A stretch of DNA of 64,000 bases from Takakia lepidozioides (Eukaryota > Streptophyta > Takakiopsida > Takakiales > Takakiaceae), in NCBI GenBank assembly GCA_030704615.1, contig CM060731.1, forward strand, positions 95,646,756-95,710,755, in the 5' to 3' direction. Position 1 is the stretch's first letter. Each line of letters starts with the position of its first letter. The translations under genes were made by a program, and so were the position numbers. The notes beneath the pieces are model-generated. The model ran no database searches. It saw nothing but the letters and a program-made list of their open reading frames with translations, and was not told where the DNA came from. Positions 62,622 through 64,000 of the stretch are shown here, piece after piece.

Positions 62622-64000
62622 AACGAGCACTTGCAGAAATTGGAATTATATTTGGCCAGATGTAAGATGAGAGGTCTTGGGCTAAATCCAAAAAAATGTA
62701 CTTTTTGTGTGAACTCAGGAGTTCTGTTAGGACACATTGTGTGTAAAAAATGACTGCTTGTAGATCCTAGAAAGATAGAGGCTATTAAAGCCTCATCACC
62801 ACCAAATAACGTTAAGGCTCTAATGAGGTTCCTTGGACAAACCAGTTATTATAGAAGGTTTGTCAGACGATATGCACAGAATGCAGCACCATTGAGCAAG
62901 CTCTTGAAGAAGAATACAGGGTTTGCATGGACAGCTGAGTGCCAACACGCCTTCAAGGAACTCACATTGTCAGTAACAACTACACCTGTGCTGATTAACC
63001 CACATTGGCATATGGTATTTCATGTACACTGTGATGCCTCTGGAGAAGCATTGGGAGCTGTGTTAGCCCAAAATGTCACAGGAAACATAGATTCATCTGT
63101 GTATTATGCTAGCAGATTGTTGAACAGTGCTGAAAGGAACTATAGTACCACCGAAAGAGAAGCTTTGGCAATGATTTATCCAGTCAAGAAGTTCAGGCAT
63201 TATTTGCTGGGAAGGAAGTTTATGTTCTATGTGGATCATCAAGCTCTGATTTATTTGGTGAACAAGCCTTTGATAAGTGGAAGGATAGCAAGATGGCTGA
63301 TTATATTGCATGAGTTTGAATTTGAAGTTGTTTACAAACCTGGGCGTTTGCATCTTGCGGCAGATCACTTGTCACGCCTTTCAACAGGAGAGCCCGCCAC
63401 AGGAGTAGACGATCAACTGCCTGATGCAGGTTTATTTACAGTAGAAGTACAGGGAACAGATAACTGGATGGATTGGCAGTGGCCAATCAGATATTATTTG
63501 ACTCATGGATAGTGCCCACCCAGTTATGGGAAGGAGCAGAGGAAAAGAATAGCTATCAAGGCATTACCATACATTATGATAGGAGGAAGATTGTATAAGC
63601 TAGGACCTGATGGAGTTCTTAAATGATGCTTGTACCACCATGAGGTAAATAAAGTTTTGGAAGAAGTTCATAAGGGAGTGGCTGGAGGCCATTTTGCAGA
63701 AGAGACTACCAATAGGAAAATATTACTTGCAGGTTACTGGTGGCCTACTTTGTTTAGAGATGTACACAAGTATTGTAAGAGCTGTGATGAGTGCCAAAGG
63801 CTAGGACCCTTGCAAAGATCGGGGAAGATGGCTTTGCATCCTACAATGCCTACTGAACCATTCCAGAAATGGGGATTGGATTTTGTTGGACCAATCAATC
63901 CACCAGCCAGGAATACACAGAACAAGTATATAATCACAGCCATTGATTATACCACAAAATGGGTGGAAGCTAAGGCTATGAGAGACAACACAGCTAAGTC
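62622..64000 (+). pseudogene. Ty3/gypsy family 2 pol continued: RT end, RNase H, integrase (runs off the right edge)
   Basis: The RT resumes exactly at the duplicated NEH codons (EHLQKLELYLARCKMRGLGL). The RNase H frame, 62,823-63,512, has catalytic [19 protein letters not shown] and [18 protein letters not shown]. After an in-frame stop at 63,510-63,512 the integrase follows ([36 protein letters not shown]) to the window edge, with another stop in VLK-stop-CLYHH near 63,624. An early stop after HIVCKK (about 62,750) also breaks RT. This copy is therefore dead but clearly the same insertion as 52,829-55,131. Confidence 0.9.

Overview
The window reads as a stretch of plant nuclear DNA built almost entirely of transposable elements and broken gene copies; I find no intact host gene. 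Evidence for a land plant: Ty3/gypsy polyproteins, LTR-element primer sites resembling the initiator-Met tRNA end, CACTA (Tnp2) and Mutator-like (MULE) transposases with small GT-AG introns, and repeated fragments of PLS-type pentatricopeptide (PPR) genes of the style abundant in ferns, lycophytes and mosses. The exact species cannot be told; a seed-free plant with a large genome is my inference.

Layout. 1-2,510: minus-strand gag-protease of one gypsy family (family 1) with its primer site. 3,550-7,747: minus-strand pol of a second gypsy family (family 2). 7,748-18,936: a large inverted arrangement in which two copies of one MULE half (terminus, subterminal 74-bp repeats, transposase, 285-bp repeats) face each other across a 500-N gap (12,838-13,337). 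18,937-24,305: plus-strand family-2 pol, a long extra 3' ORF, a polypurine tract and an 856-bp LTR. 24,400-27,270: a MULE transposase fragment joined to a gag-protease fragment. 27,600-31,658: a BED-like finger, AT-rich sequence, a spliced accessory gene and a MULE terminus. 31,660-34,660: family-1 5' remnant, LTR-like sequence, a 40-G run and a hAT scrap. 34,700-36,653: PPR pseudogene ended by a CACTA terminus. 37,640-41,600: minus-strand CACTA-type gene with an FCP1-like phosphatase domain. 42,390-45,060: two dead LINE pieces around another transposon scrap. 45,037-49,400: minus-strand PPR and PDF-motif fragments, partly duplicated. 49,228-51,889: CACTA Tnp2 gene lacking its catalytic core. 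52,829-64,000: plus-strand family-2 gypsy split by a 7,490-bp MULE (55,132-62,621) with a perfect 9-bp target duplication.

Most interesting: the MULE group. Its members end in CTATTTCATGAGC-type termini followed by dense CATGAGC repeats, and carry arrays of a palindrome with core TTCGGCGCCGAA that persists although the surrounding sequence differs. They encode a MULE transposase with a conserved intron and SWIM finger. Two of them share a separate, divergently placed, multi-exon accessory gene of unknown function. Two copies sit in the same 9-bp site and orientation within the reverse-transcriptase gene of family-2 gypsy elements, whereas a third gypsy copy retains that site empty. The large inverted arrangement needs care because its centre is a scaffold gap.
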